32,852 bases of DNA from Nitrospirae bacterium MYbinv3 (GCA_002753395.1 PEAB01000041.1:1-32852); one strand, 5' to 3'. Shown: positions 15,914 through 24,035, counted from the first letter of the stretch. Notes: a model not told the origin generated them from the letters alone. Made by a program: numbers and translations.

Positions 15914-16789
15914 TTACGCCCTTGGGTGATACTTATTATATTCCTTCCTGATCAACTCAGTGGAAACCTTAATATAAACCTGTGTTGTCGATATGCATGA
16001 GTGTCCGAGCATCTTTTGTACGGAGCGCAGGTCAGCCCCTCCCTCTACTAAGTGTGTGGCAAAGCAGTGCCGCAGGGTGTGAGGGGTTAGATCGACACCG
16101 GCGGCCTTGCCATATGCCTTTATCGTCTGCCAGAACCTCTGTCGTGTTAGTGGTCCTCCCCTGTTACTTAAAAACAGATATGGGCTAACACGTTTTTTCA
16201 ATATAGAAGGTCGCACTTTTTTAAGATAAATCTCTATGCGCTTTTTTGCTCTGTCATTGACCGGTACAAGCCTCTCCTTTGACCCCTTGCCCCTTACCTT
16301 CATAAAGCCGGCGTCCAATTGCAGATTGACCATCTGTGTTAATACCAGCTCGCTAACCCTCAAGCCGGAGGAATACATAAGCTCTAACATCGCAATGTCA
16401 CGCAGCACAAACCTGCTTGATACGTTTGCAGACAGCAGCTCAACTACCGTCTCGATGCTTAATGCTTTTGGCAGAATCAGCCACTTTTTGGGGGTGAGAA
16501 GGTTCTCTGACGGATCATCGGCTCTCTCTTTCTCAATCAACAGGTACTTGCACAACGACCTCGTTGATGATATGAACCTGCATATAGAGTTAGCCGAATA
16601 TTTACCACGTCTCAGCGTTTCTATGTAGTTGATTACATCTTCCTTTTTAAAGCTCGAAGCCGTCTTATTGTGTGCCTCTAAGTAGAGAAGCAAACCCCTC
16701 AGATCATTTTCATAGGCCTCAACCGTATTATTGGCAAGCCCCCTTTCAGCGCTCAGATATGACTTGAACTTTCTTAAGAGATCACTCAT
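15914..16789 (-). CDS. xerD: Tyrosine recombinase XerD/XerC
   Basis: 291 residues. All catalytic residues are visible: R144 (SSGLRVSEL), K168 (RGKGSKER), H237 and R240 (TPHTLRHCFATH), H263 (LGHSCISTT) and the nucleophile Y272 (TQVYIKV). The N-terminal SAM-like core-binding domain starts FKSYLSAERGLANNTVEAYENDL. Length fits chromosome-dimer-resolution recombinases that act at dif. XerC and XerD cannot be separated with certainty here; the sequence looks somewhat more like XerD. Its start overlaps the end of the exonuclease gene by 8 nt, a sign of translational coupling. Confidence 0.9.
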   Translation of the reverse strand: MSDLLRKFKSYLSAERGLANNTVEAYENDLRGLLLYLEAHNKTASSFKKEDVINYIETLRRGKYSANSICRFISSTRSLCKYLLIEKERADDPSENLLTPKKWLILPKALSIETVVELLSANVSSRFVLRDIAMLELMYSSGLRVSELVLTQMVNLQLDAGFMKVRGKGSKERLVPVNDRAKKRIEIYLKKVRPSILKKRVSPYLFLSNRGGPLTRQRFWQTIKAYGKAAGVDLTPHTLRHCFATHLVEGGADLRSVQKMLGHSCISTTQVYIKVSTELIRKEYNKYHPRA

Positions 16790-17567
16790 ACATCTGTTTA
16801 TGCAGATAATCCTCTATGCCTGTTGCACGTTTGAGTTGACTGTAGACGTATTCTGCAACAGCCAACAGGTTTACCGTGTCCTCTCTATTGTACTTAATGA
16901 GGGTATTTAGGGAGGAGTTATCTCCCCGTTTATACATCTGCCACAGCCGTACAGCATCATAGCCATTCATCCCCTCAACCTCGTCGTCCCGATTAATGCC
17001 AAACCACTTCTCAAACTTCTTGAACCCGCCCCTTAACCCAATCCGCTTAGAATCAAGGCAGATGTCGTAGTGCATCATATCAAATCTTAGGGCTGGATAG
17101 TTTTTGATCAAAAATGGGACGTCAAAGACAGCTCCGTAAAACGTGATCAGATATTTGTAAGGTGAAAGCGCCTTGATGAGATTAGCCTCAGTAAGCCCTT
17201 TGCCCCTTACCATACATTTGTACTCATTTCCGTCGTAAAGACCTACCATGGTTACATAGCCGCCACACTCCGTTGCTAAACCGTTCGTCTCGATGTCCAG
17301 ACAAACTGCATCGTTTTTAAAAAATTCAAAGAATCTCCAATGATCCTTTCTTTTTATTTGTCTAGCAAACAGTGCCCAGTTGCCATCCTCCAGCCACTTA
17401 GTATAGAACTTAAGGCTCTTGTTAATGTTACACTTTCTCTCTCTGCTGACAAAGGGTATGGTATCCTCGTTTACGAAGTCATCCCATGTTATAATACCCT
17501 CCTGCCACAATTTTTTTTCGATTTTTTCCCCTATGCCGTCAAATACACAAAACGTATGTTTAATCAT
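16782..17567 (-). CDS. Predicted DEDD-type exonuclease (YprB/RNase_H_2-like) with N-terminal helix-hairpin-helix
   Basis: 261 residues. The N-terminus (GIGEKIEKKLWQEGIITWDDF) has a helix-hairpin-helix-like pattern. The nuclease part contains CLDIETNGL (Asp and Glu of motif I), ITFYGAVFDVPFL (motif II Asp) and YNREDTVNL (motif III Asp), as in RNase H-like 3'-5' exonucleases of the YprB family. MHYDICLDSKRIGLRGGFKKFEKWFGI is typical of that family too. It probably acts in DNA or RNA processing in the cytoplasm. It overlaps xerD by 8 nt. The ATG is 8 nt after a TATAAT box and no ribosome binding site is present. Confidence 0.8.
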   Translation of the reverse strand: MIKHTFCVFDGIGEKIEKKLWQEGIITWDDFVNEDTIPFVSRERKCNINKSLKFYTKWLEDGNWALFARQIKRKDHWRFFEFFKNDAVCLDIETNGLATECGGYVTMVGLYDGNEYKCMVRGKGLTEANLIKALSPYKYLITFYGAVFDVPFLIKNYPALRFDMMHYDICLDSKRIGLRGGFKKFEKWFGINRDDEVEGMNGYDAVRLWQMYKRGDNSSLNTLIKYNREDTVNLLAVAEYVYSQLKRATGIEDYLHKQMYE

Positions 17568-17575
17568 TGTACTCT

Positions 17576-17581
17576 ATTATA
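17576..17581 (-). promoter_or_regulatory. -10 box close to the exonuclease start
   Basis: TATAAT on the minus strand, 8 nt upstream of the ATG at 17565-17567. A transcript starting at the usual distance would have almost no leader. No convincing -35 box was seen. Confidence 0.4.
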
Positions 17582-17664
17582 CCCGTTAATAACCTTTCCC
17601 GCTAAAATACTTCCTACTGTATTATAGAACAATAATCAACATATTTCAAAGTTCAATAAAAAAA

Positions 17665-17876
17665 AGGGTGCATAAGAAAAACATGGGAACTATATTGTTT
17701 ACAGGATCAGACCAAGTTGCGTTTATACCAGTATTAGTATAGAAGGGGAGACCCTGTCTCCCCACAGACCCCTTGTGGGTGGGTCTAGGGAGGTGGTTGC
17801 GAACCCCTGCGGCAGAGGCAAAGCCTTCGCTTAAGGCACTGTTAATAGGGGGCAAAATCGTGGGATACTACTGCTT
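17665..17876. repeat. Repeat family E variant
   Basis: Starts with the E end AGGGTGCATAAGAAAAACAT, carries the 52-bp block at 17712-17763 and then GGTTGCGAACCCCTGCGGCA. The block contains the hairpin GGGGAGAC-CCT-GTCTCCCC. The 52-bp block recurs with one mismatch at 32018-32069. It fills the gap between two minus-strand genes. Confidence 0.75.
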
Positions 17877-18395
17877 TTAGTCTGACTTATCAGTTTTGTC
17901 AGTAATTGGGTTTGCAGCACATCTAAGTAAATCTATAAAGTAGCTCTGGTTTATTTTTAATATGTCGTAGTTTATAAAGATGCTCTGCTTAAAGCTGTCT
18001 ATTAGAACTGAGTTGATCTTACTCGTCTCTGCAGATAGCGTATTGTAGAATTTAATCAATGCAGCAGCATTCTCAAATGTGATAGAGATAAAGTCTGATC
18101 CAGTTTCCTCAATCACAATGTCATGGGCTGGCGTCGTTTCGATCTCAGAGACAGGTGTAACTTCAGGCGCATCAATGGAGGGCTGCACAGGTTGAACTGG
18201 GATTATAACCGCTTGTACCTCCATGACTTGCACTGTGGGGGCTGGTTGTATCGGTTGTAGTTCTTTTTTGACCTGATCTGGTTTGCTCTTTTTGCTTCTT
18301 GAAGTATTAGCAACCGGTTTTACGGTTTTCGAGGGATCTGTTAAACCTGCCTTGCTTGCATTGTCAACCTTATCTTTTTGTTTATTTCGAGCCAT
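17877..18395 (-). CDS. Protein of unknown function, disordered N-half and helical C-half
   Basis: 172 residues, start ATG behind ACAGGAG. Residues 1-45 are Lys-rich and low-complexity. Residues 45-95 are Pro/Val/Gln-rich with QPVQP units. The last 70 residues form one helical region (FENAAALIKFYNTLSAETSKINSVLIDSFKQSIF), which loosely recalls phasin-like helical proteins. No signal peptide, no membrane segment and no known motif were seen. It stands alone between repeats. I do not recognise a function. Confidence 0.65.
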   Translation of the reverse strand: MARNKQKDKVDNASKAGLTDPSKTVKPVANTSRSKKSKPDQVKKELQPIQPAPTVQVMEVQAVIIPVQPVQPSIDAPEVTPVSEIETTPAHDIVIEETGSDFISITFENAAALIKFYNTLSAETSKINSVLIDSFKQSIFINYDILKINQSYFIDLLRCAANPITDKTDKSD

Positions 18396-18495
18396 TTTCG
18401 TATCTCCTGTATGATTGTCCCTTTATTCATTCTTTGCTAGTATAGAAAACCTTCTTAAACTTAACAATAATTATACCTTAAACTTATAAAGTTTT

Positions 18496-18530
18496 GGGTA
18501 GTCATACAGAGATAGTTATATTCAATAACA
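18496..18530. repeat. Repeat family D fragment
   Basis: GGGTAGTCATACAGAGATAG followed by TTATATTCAAT matches the left end of family D (compare 23923). The rest of D is missing. Confidence 0.55.
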
Positions 18531-18648
18531 TGGACTTGTAATAGTTCACCCGTATGTATTTAGATCGGGTGCATATAAAACTTATGGAAACAAAAACATA
18601 CTTTAATGGGGCAAGAGGACTGGTCACCTTGCGGAGGGGTCTGAGGGA

Positions 18649-18814
18649 TAATGCTGTTGACTTAAGCATTATTGATGTATAGCAAGTAACATCTTTAGCA
18701 GTCACGCATGACATTTACGGGGTCAAGGGGACGAGTCCCCTTGTGGGAGGGTCTAGGGAGGGCAAAGCCCTCTCTATTTTTTTGCATCTTTATATCCTTA
18801 AGTCAACAGCATTA
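18649..18814 (+). mobile_element. MITE family C, copy 1 (166 bp)
   Basis: TAATGCTGTTGACTTAAG at 18649-18666 and its exact reverse complement at 18797-18814 bound the element. Flanks read GGTCTGAGGGA on the left and GGTCTGAAGGG on the right, an imperfect target duplication of about 11 bp. The uninterrupted E copy at 6224-6381 gives the empty site. It encodes no protein. Inside are the E/K core and a hairpin with T-tract, so it could end transcription on its plus strand. Confidence 0.85.
18758..18784 (+). terminator. Terminator-like hairpin inside MITE C copy 1
   Basis: GAGGGC-AAA-GCCCTC (18758-18772) followed by TCTATTTTTTT. The same hairpin occurs in MITE copy 2 (27246-27267) and in the repeat at 2591-2622. 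Confidence 0.65.
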
Positions 18815-18913
18815 GGTCTGAAGGGAGGGATTGCGAACCCCTGCGTCAATAGGCAGAGCCTCCCCTTCTTTGACAAAACCCACGACTTATTATGCGCCCC
18901 TTTTTTCTACACA

Positions 18914-18943
18914 TTGCCATTAAGCGTGGATGTGATATACAAT
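18914..18943 (+). promoter_or_regulatory. Candidate mqn promoter
   Basis: TTGCCA (18914-18919), 18-nt spacer, TACAAT (18938-18943). The -10 box ends only 4 nt before the first ATG (18948) and 10 nt before the second (18954), so the second ATG is the more credible start and the leader would be very short. Confidence 0.45.
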
Positions 18944-18953
18944 ATATATGTTT

Positions 18954-20042
18954 ATGTCGTTAGAAGTTTTTGAGAAGCTCAAGGATGGACAGAGGCTTAA
19001 CTCAGAGGATGCCTTATCGCTGTTTGCATCGGATAACCTGTTTGAGATAGGACAGGCGGCTGCTGGTGTAGCTTATAAACTACACGGGAATAAGGTGTAC
19101 TATACGAGAAATCACCACATCAACCCTACAAACATCTGCGTCAACAGGTGTAAGTTCTGCGCCTTTAGCCGCTCAAGCGGACAGGCAGGGGCATATGCCC
19201 TCACCATAGATGATATAGTCGAGAAGCTGAAGGCCTCGCAGCAGCCCCCAGTGGAAGTGCATGTGGTAGGCGGTCTCCACCCTGATTGGCCATTTGACTA
19301 CTACCTCAATATGCTGACCACCATAAAGGATAACTTCCCTAAAGTACACATAAAGGCATTTACAGCCGTGGAGATAGACTACCTGTCGCGGATAAGCGGG
19401 TTGGACCTGTGTCAGACGCTGCTTACGTTAAAGGCTCACGGACTTGACACGATGCCTGGCGGAGGTGCGGAGATCTTTGCCAACACAGTTAGACAAACAC
19501 TCTGCCCGGAGAAAATATCGGCGGAGAGATGGCTTACCGTACACGAAACAGCACACAAGATGAACATAAAGACCAATGCGACGATGCTATATAGACACGT
19601 AGAATCGTACCAGGACAGAGTGGAGCATCTCATGGCGCTGCGTCAACTTCAGGATAGAACTGGCGGTTTTCAGGCATTCGTCCCACTTAGTTTTCAACCG
19701 CTAACTACCGTAGAAAGCGGTATTATAGATCGTAACACACAGATAGACGCCCCCTTCCCATCGGCAATTGATGACCTTAAGACGATAGCAATTAGCAGGC
19801 TGGTGCTTGATAACGTTCCTCACATCAAGGCCTACTGGATCATGTTGGGAGAGAAGCTTACTCAGACAGCTCTCTTGTTTGGCGCTAGTGACGTTGACGG
19901 CACCGTTATGGAAGAAAAGATAGCACACAGCGCAGGCGCTGACTCTGGCCTGATGCACACGGTAGAGGAGCTAAAACACATGCTAAGGAAGGCCGGAAAG
20001 ATACCTGTACAACGAAACGCCTTTTACGAGGAGATTGATTGA
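18954..20042 (+). CDS. mqnE: Aminodeoxyfutalosine synthase MqnE
   Basis: 362 residues from ATG 18954, or 364 from ATG 18948. Radical SAM motif NPTNICVNRCKFCAF (C64, C68, C71 in the longer numbering). VHVVGGLHPDWPFDYY, FTAVEIDYLSR and the signature MPGGGAEIF are typical of MqnE. It joins S-adenosylmethionine to 3-(1-carboxyvinyl)oxybenzoate to give aminodeoxyfutalosine in the futalosine route to menaquinone. Its stop overlaps the TTG start of mqnC by 4 nt, so the two are coupled. The other steps (mqnA, mqnB, mqnD) are not in the window. The candidate promoter at 18914-18943 supports the later start. Confidence 0.9.
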   Translation: MSLEVFEKLKDGQRLNSEDALSLFASDNLFEIGQAAAGVAYKLHGNKVYYTRNHHINPTNICVNRCKFCAFSRSSGQAGAYALTIDDIVEKLKASQQPPVEVHVVGGLHPDWPFDYYLNMLTTIKDNFPKVHIKAFTAVEIDYLSRISGLDLCQTLLTLKAHGLDTMPGGGAEIFANTVRQTLCPEKISAERWLTVHETAHKMNIKTNATMLYRHVESYQDRVEHLMALRQLQDRTGGFQAFVPLSFQPLTTVESGIIDRNTQIDAPFPSAIDDLKTIAISRLVLDNVPHIKAYWIMLGEKLTQTALLFGASDVDGTVMEEKIAHSAGADSGLMHTVEELKHMLRKAGKIPVQRNAFYEEID

Positions 20043-21097
20043 AGGACAGCACAGAAACACTAACACGTATAACAAATAAAGAGGCGCTGGAACTATATAA
20101 TGGGCAGCCGGTACTACGGCTCGGACAAATGGCAGATGAGGTAAGAAAGACCCTTCACCCAGAGGGGATCGTAACCTTTATAAATGACAGGAACATCAAC
20201 TATACAAACGTGTGTATAAACCATTGCAGCTTTTGTGCCTTTTACAGGGATGAGAACTCCCCTGAGGCCTATGTCATAGAAAGGGAAGAGCTGATGAGAA
20301 AGATTGAAGAGACGGTAGCCCTTGGCGGCACTCAGGTGCTATTACAAGGTGGACTTCATCCAGGCCTTGACATGTCGTTTTATACAGGGATGTTGAAAAC
20401 TATAAAGGAGCTATTTTCGATAAACATCCACGGGTTTTCACCCCCTGAGATACACTACATTGCCAAGATAGCCGGACTCTCATCGCTGGAGACGCTAGTG
20501 ATATTGAAGGAGGCCGGTCTTGATTCAATCCCCGGAGGTGGAGCCGAGATCCTCTCTGACAGGGTAAGACGACGCATAAGCCCGAGGAAGATAAACAGCG
20601 CCCAGTGGCTGGAGATAATGCAGCAGGCACACTCCATAGGAATGAGAACTACAGCCACTATGATGTTTGGCGCCACCGAGACCCCTGAAGATATGATTGA
20701 GCACCTTGATGCTATACGCAGGCTCCAGGACAAGACAGGTGGTTTCACAGCATTCATACCATGGAGCTTTCAACCGGGTAACTCCGAGCTGGGTAAAGAG
20801 GTATCACCCACAACCGGAGTAGATTATCTAAGGGTACTTGCACTGTCTAGGGTCTATATGGACAACATCCGAAACGTTCAGGCCTCATGGGTCACTCAGG
20901 GCATAAAGATGGCACAGGTAGCGCTCAGGTTTGGCGCTAATGATTTTGGCTCAACCATGATAGAGGAAAACGTGGTCAAGGCCGCAGGGGTCAGTTTTAA
21001 GGCATCTAAAAACGACATAGTCAAGGCTATCCAGGCAGCAGGGTTTAAGGCTGCACAAAGGGATACTTATTACAAGACATTACAATATTTTTCTTAA
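20039..21097 (+). CDS. mqnC: Cyclic dehypoxanthinyl futalosine synthase MqnC
   Basis: 352 residues from TTG 20039-20041, behind GAGGAG and overlapping the mqnE stop. Radical SAM cysteines C59, C63 and C66 in NYTNVCINHCSFCAFYR. GGTQVLLQGGLHPGL, GFSPPEIHYIAK, IPGGGAEIL and FIPWSFQPGNSEL are family-specific. It cyclises dehypoxanthine futalosine. It is a close paralogue of the preceding gene; the two can be told apart by the LLQGGLHPGL versus VVGGLHPDWP blocks. Confidence 0.92.
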   Translation: MKDSTETLTRITNKEALELYNGQPVLRLGQMADEVRKTLHPEGIVTFINDRNINYTNVCINHCSFCAFYRDENSPEAYVIEREELMRKIEETVALGGTQVLLQGGLHPGLDMSFYTGMLKTIKELFSINIHGFSPPEIHYIAKIAGLSSLETLVILKEAGLDSIPGGGAEILSDRVRRRISPRKINSAQWLEIMQQAHSIGMRTTATMMFGATETPEDMIEHLDAIRRLQDKTGGFTAFIPWSFQPGNSELGKEVSPTTGVDYLRVLALSRVYMDNIRNVQASWVTQGIKMAQVALRFGANDFGSTMIEENVVKAAGVSFKASKNDIVKAIQAAGFKAAQRDTYYKTLQYFS

Positions 21098-21113
21098 AGC
21101 AGAGGTTTAAGTC

Positions 21114-22058
21114 ATGAATGAAGAAAACATATACGACATAATAATTATAGGAGGTGGGCCTGCCGGGCTATCAGCCGCTCAATATGCAGCCAGGATGGGT
21201 ATGAGTACTATAGTGCTGGATAAATCCCCTTTGGCAGGGGCTCTGGCATCTTCAAACAAGATTGAAAACTATCCCGGCGTCATGGAACCTATGACGGGTC
21301 CTCAACTGCTTGAGTTGTTTAAACAACAGGCTATATCCTTTGGGACTCGATACATTGAAAGCCTGGTAGTTGGGGCAAAGCTCGCTGATGAGATAAAAGA
21401 AGTATATGCGATGGACAATACCTACAAGGGTAGGGCAGTCATCATAGCAACAGGTGCAATGGGGAGAAAGCCTACCATTAAAGGGGAAAAGGATTTACTT
21501 GGCAGGGGTGTAAGTTATTGTGCTGTCTGTGATGCGGCCTTCTATAAGAACAAGGTGGTTTGTCTGGTTGGGGAGTCGGAGGAGGCAATTAAAGAATCAG
21601 CAGTTTTAGCAAGATTTGCCGACAAAGTCCACTTTATTACCACTACAAATAATACAGAGCTCTTAAAACATCCTACATTGTCAGAAAATAAGGTGAACGT
21701 ACTCTTAAACATGAGGTTGGTTGAGATAAGAGGCTCAGACGTAGTTGAGAGTATTGTGCTTGAGAACAAGGACGATAAAACAGAGATAGTTTTACCAGCC
21801 GACGGGATATTTATGTATCTGCATGGCAGCAGACCCATTGTGGATTTCCTTGATTATGTCGTAGATATCAGCGATGACGAGTGCATTATAACCAACAGGA
21901 TGATGGAGACAAACATTGAGGGTGTGTTTGCCGCCGGAGACGTGACGTGTGTTGAGGTCAGACAAGTGGTTGTAGCAGCAGCAAACGGGTGTGTTGCCGC
22001 CCTGTCGGCTGAGAAATACATCCACCACAGAAAAAGGCGAAGACTGGCCTGGGGCTAA
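21114..22058 (+). CDS. Thioredoxin reductase-like flavoprotein lacking the usual NADPH motifs
   Basis: 314 residues. FAD-binding GGGPAG at 13-18, redox-active CAVC at 136-139 (SYCAVCDAAFY) and FAAGDV at 272-277 place it in the low-molecular-weight thioredoxin reductase family. The second dinucleotide motif, normally GGGDSA, reads GESEEA at 153-158, and the HRRxxxR motif that binds the NADPH 2'-phosphate is replaced by TTTNNTE. It may therefore use NADH, ferredoxin or another donor, as described for ferredoxin-dependent flavin thioredoxin reductases. The start follows AGAGG. It begins 16 nt after mqnC and is probably in the same operon. The C-terminus is unusually basic (HHRKRRR). Confidence 0.8.
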   Translation: MNEENIYDIIIIGGGPAGLSAAQYAARMGMSTIVLDKSPLAGALASSNKIENYPGVMEPMTGPQLLELFKQQAISFGTRYIESLVVGAKLADEIKEVYAMDNTYKGRAVIIATGAMGRKPTIKGEKDLLGRGVSYCAVCDAAFYKNKVVCLVGESEEAIKESAVLARFADKVHFITTTNNTELLKHPTLSENKVNVLLNMRLVEIRGSDVVESIVLENKDDKTEIVLPADGIFMYLHGSRPIVDFLDYVVDISDDECIITNRMMETNIEGVFAAGDVTCVEVRQVVVAAANGCVAALSAEKYIHHRKRRRLAWG

Positions 22059-22216
22059 CCGGGTTTCGATCGTTTAGATGCAAGTATGGGGAGAGGCATA
22101 CGGAAAACCAAGTTGTAACAGGGATATCTGTACCTCTTGATTATATACTCCTGACGAAACCTTGTATTTCACAAATGTCTGATTTTGCTTAATAATTAAT
22201 GTCATACACAAATTAC

Positions 22217-22246
22217 TTGACAAGTTACTTTAATGTTAGATATAAT
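22217..22246 (+). promoter_or_regulatory. sigma70 promoter of the J-domain gene, leaderless layout
   Basis: TTGACA (22217-22222), 18-nt spacer, TATAAT (22241-22246). The next in-frame ATG is at 22253, six nt after the -10 box, so transcription would start at or next to the A of the start codon. Confidence 0.7.
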
Positions 22247-22252
22247 TTTCAC

Positions 22253-23200
22253 ATGTACGTTGTAAATGAATGTGAGCTATATGATGCCTGCAGGGTGCTC
22301 TTTGGAGACGAGGTTAAGATCGACCGGGGGTTCCTGGAGTACATCCAGTTGTCGGGTGTTAAGAGCGCCTACAGAAAGATAGCCCTTGCAACACACCCTG
22401 ACCGGTATGCCGCCGAGGGTGAGGACTACAAAAAGACCTGCACACAGCAGTTCATAGAGGCAACCGAGGCCTATGAAAAGATAAACACCTACTTAAAGCA
22501 CAGGGAAAACGGCTTCAGATTCAAAGACAGTTACGTAAATACCTTTAAACCTCAAAAGGACTCTTACGCAGGTAACTATAAGACGTGGCAGCAATCTAAT
22601 GCACATGCGTATCAAAACCAATCGGCAAAAGATACCCAGCAGTCATACTATGGTAATAAGTCAACGTTCAATAACACGCAGCAGAAGGCTGAATCGGCCG
22701 GTTTTGCCAGAAGTGGTTTTTCGACTAAACAATCAGAAAGACATAACGATCCATACGCAGGTAAGAAGGAAAACCCCTTTACGATAGATTCTCAAAACAT
22801 GTCCTCCTTTTCTTACCAGCTTAAGAACCTGCCAAGAAGGAAACTGCGTATCGGCGAGTTCTTATATTACTCAGGGATCGTCTCCTGGAAGGATCTTATA
22901 GCGGCCATCGTCTGGCAATCAAAGCAGCGTCAGCGTATGGGAGAGATAGCGATTAGATGGGGTTGGCTTACTGAGGAAAAAATCCTCGAACTGTTACGGG
23001 GTAAGATGCGTGGTGAGCGGCTAGGCGACTGTCTAGTCAGGCTTAAGGTGATCACACCATTTCAATGCAATATGCTAGTTTGGCAGCAACAGAAAAGTCA
23101 AAAACCTATAGGCGAGTATTTTGTAAGAGAAAAACTACTAAATGAAACGCTGATAAACCGCTATCTAAGGCATCTTACAGACCATAATGTAAAGTTTTAG
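22253..23200 (+). CDS. J-domain protein with C-terminal T2SSE_N-like domain
   Basis: 315 residues from ATG 22253. The frame opens 18 codons earlier (22199), but those codons overlap the promoter. An atypical J domain (residues 7-80) contains the HPD motif in KIALATHPDRY. A Gln/Asn/Tyr/Ser-rich linker of about 110 residues follows. The C-terminal 120 residues hold repeats of the form IGEFLYYSGIVSWKDLIAAI, MGEIAIRWGWLTEEKILELL, LGDCLVRLKVITPFQCNMLV and IGEYFVREKLL. These resemble the MshEN/GspE N-terminal fold that in secretion ATPases can bind c-di-GMP. It likely recruits DnaK to a target or responds to a second messenger; the role is not established. Monocistronic. Confidence 0.75.
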   Translation: MYVVNECELYDACRVLFGDEVKIDRGFLEYIQLSGVKSAYRKIALATHPDRYAAEGEDYKKTCTQQFIEATEAYEKINTYLKHRENGFRFKDSYVNTFKPQKDSYAGNYKTWQQSNAHAYQNQSAKDTQQSYYGNKSTFNNTQQKAESAGFARSGFSTKQSERHNDPYAGKKENPFTIDSQNMSSFSYQLKNLPRRKLRIGEFLYYSGIVSWKDLIAAIVWQSKQRQRMGEIAIRWGWLTEEKILELLRGKMRGERLGDCLVRLKVITPFQCNMLVWQQQKSQKPIGEYFVREKLLNETLINRYLRHLTDHNVKF

Positions 23201-23240
23201 TTGATTGTTTTAAAGCATAAGACCATGTATAAATAAAAAG

Positions 23241-23310
23241 AAGAGAGAGGGAAAGGGGGAGTCGAAAGACAAAAAATGTGTTGACTAGGCGTGTTTCACC
23301 CTCTTTTTTT
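23241..23310. terminator. Possible bidirectional terminator between convergent genes
   Basis: GAGAGAGGG on the left can pair with CCCTCTTTTTTT on the right across a long loop, leaving a T-tract. The stem is imperfect and the loop large, so this is tentative. Confidence 0.3.
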
Positions 23311-23331
23311 CATCAGCCCTCTCGATATAGA

Positions 23332-23748
23332 TTAACCTCTTGTACCAGTAGCTGTTCCAGGTTCTGAGCTGTATCCGCCTTTACGGTCAGTTGTTGCCGG
23401 CGCAACTGTGTTAGCAGTTGAGTTATTTTCATAGCCTCTCTGAGTTTTTTCTACTTCCTCAGTCTTTGCATTTTTCGCTGCGCTGTTGACCTTCTTGTCG
23501 GTATTCAATCTAGACAGCTCTGTCTTAGCCGCTGCGTCTTTGTTGTCCGCTGCTGCCTTGGTCCTCAGGCTCTCCTCGTACTTAGCACGAGCCTCGGCGC
23601 TGATAGTAACCTTGTCCTGGCCACGTGCTGCATTGCCTTTAGCCGCTGCTTCAGTCGTATTACCGACACGATTGACACTGCTTACGTTCTTACTCTGATA
23701 AACGTTAGCTGTCTGCTGTAATGAGTTAAAAGCCGAATTAACGTTCAT
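23332..23748 (-). CDS. Small disordered protein of unknown function
   Basis: 138 residues, ATG behind AAGGAGGT. The N-terminus is Asn/Ser/Gln-rich. The DKVTISAEARAKYEE stretch near residue 45 recalls the D-x-V-x-I-S-x-E-A-R motif found in several flagellar and FlgM-like small proteins. The rest is Ala/Lys/Glu-rich and low-complexity, ending in Gly/Thr/Ser. No signal peptide or membrane helix. It converges with the J-domain gene. Function unknown; a flagellar or secretion link is only suggested by the short motif. Confidence 0.65.
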   Translation of the reverse strand: MNVNSAFNSLQQTANVYQSKNVSSVNRVGNTTEAAAKGNAARGQDKVTISAEARAKYEESLRTKAAADNKDAAAKTELSRLNTDKKVNSAAKNAKTEEVEKTQRGYENNSTANTVAPATTDRKGGYSSEPGTATGTRG

Positions 23749-23922
23749 ATACCTCCTTCCTCCTTATTTAGACTTAATATCAGGCATACTGCCCGCCCGC
23801 TCTCAACATCGATACCATTATTATAATCGACACGAAAAGACACTTGCAGCTTTATCGGTTTATTAAGTTGATTTCTTTAGTTGTTTCTACTTTGACAATT
23901 TTAGATCTAAGTAAGCATTTGG

Positions 23923-24024
23923 GGTAGTCCTGCAGAGGTAGTGATATTCAATCCCCCTCCCTTGATGGGAGGGGTTAGGGGAGGGTTTTAAGTTTACTGT
24001 CACCACTACTTGTGCAGGACTACC
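23923..24024. repeat. Repeat family D, intact copy
   Basis: 102 bp bounded by GGTAGTCCTGCA and its exact reverse complement. Internal parts are GAGGTAGTGATATTCAAT, a G/C-rich GGGAGGGGTTAGGGGAGGG stretch and TTACTGTCACCACTACT. It is the empty-site reference for the interrupted copy at 27082-27358. The preceding part (23762-23922) is AT-rich with no recognisable feature. Confidence 0.85.
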
Positions 24025-24035
24025 AGCATTTGGAT

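Larger units (their letters stand above)
18567..18900 (+). repeat. Repeat family E copy split by a MITE
   Basis: Outer parts 18567-18648 and 18815-18900 together match the uninterrupted E copy at 6224-6381 (GGGTGCATA..., TGGTCACCTTGCGGAGGGGT, then GCGAACCCCTGCG, CTTTGACAAAACCCACGAC). Family C is inserted between them. Confidence 0.85.

Noticed and set aside
17877-18395. Calling this protein a phasin
   Set aside because: Only a helical C-terminal half without the family's specific residues; not enough to name it.
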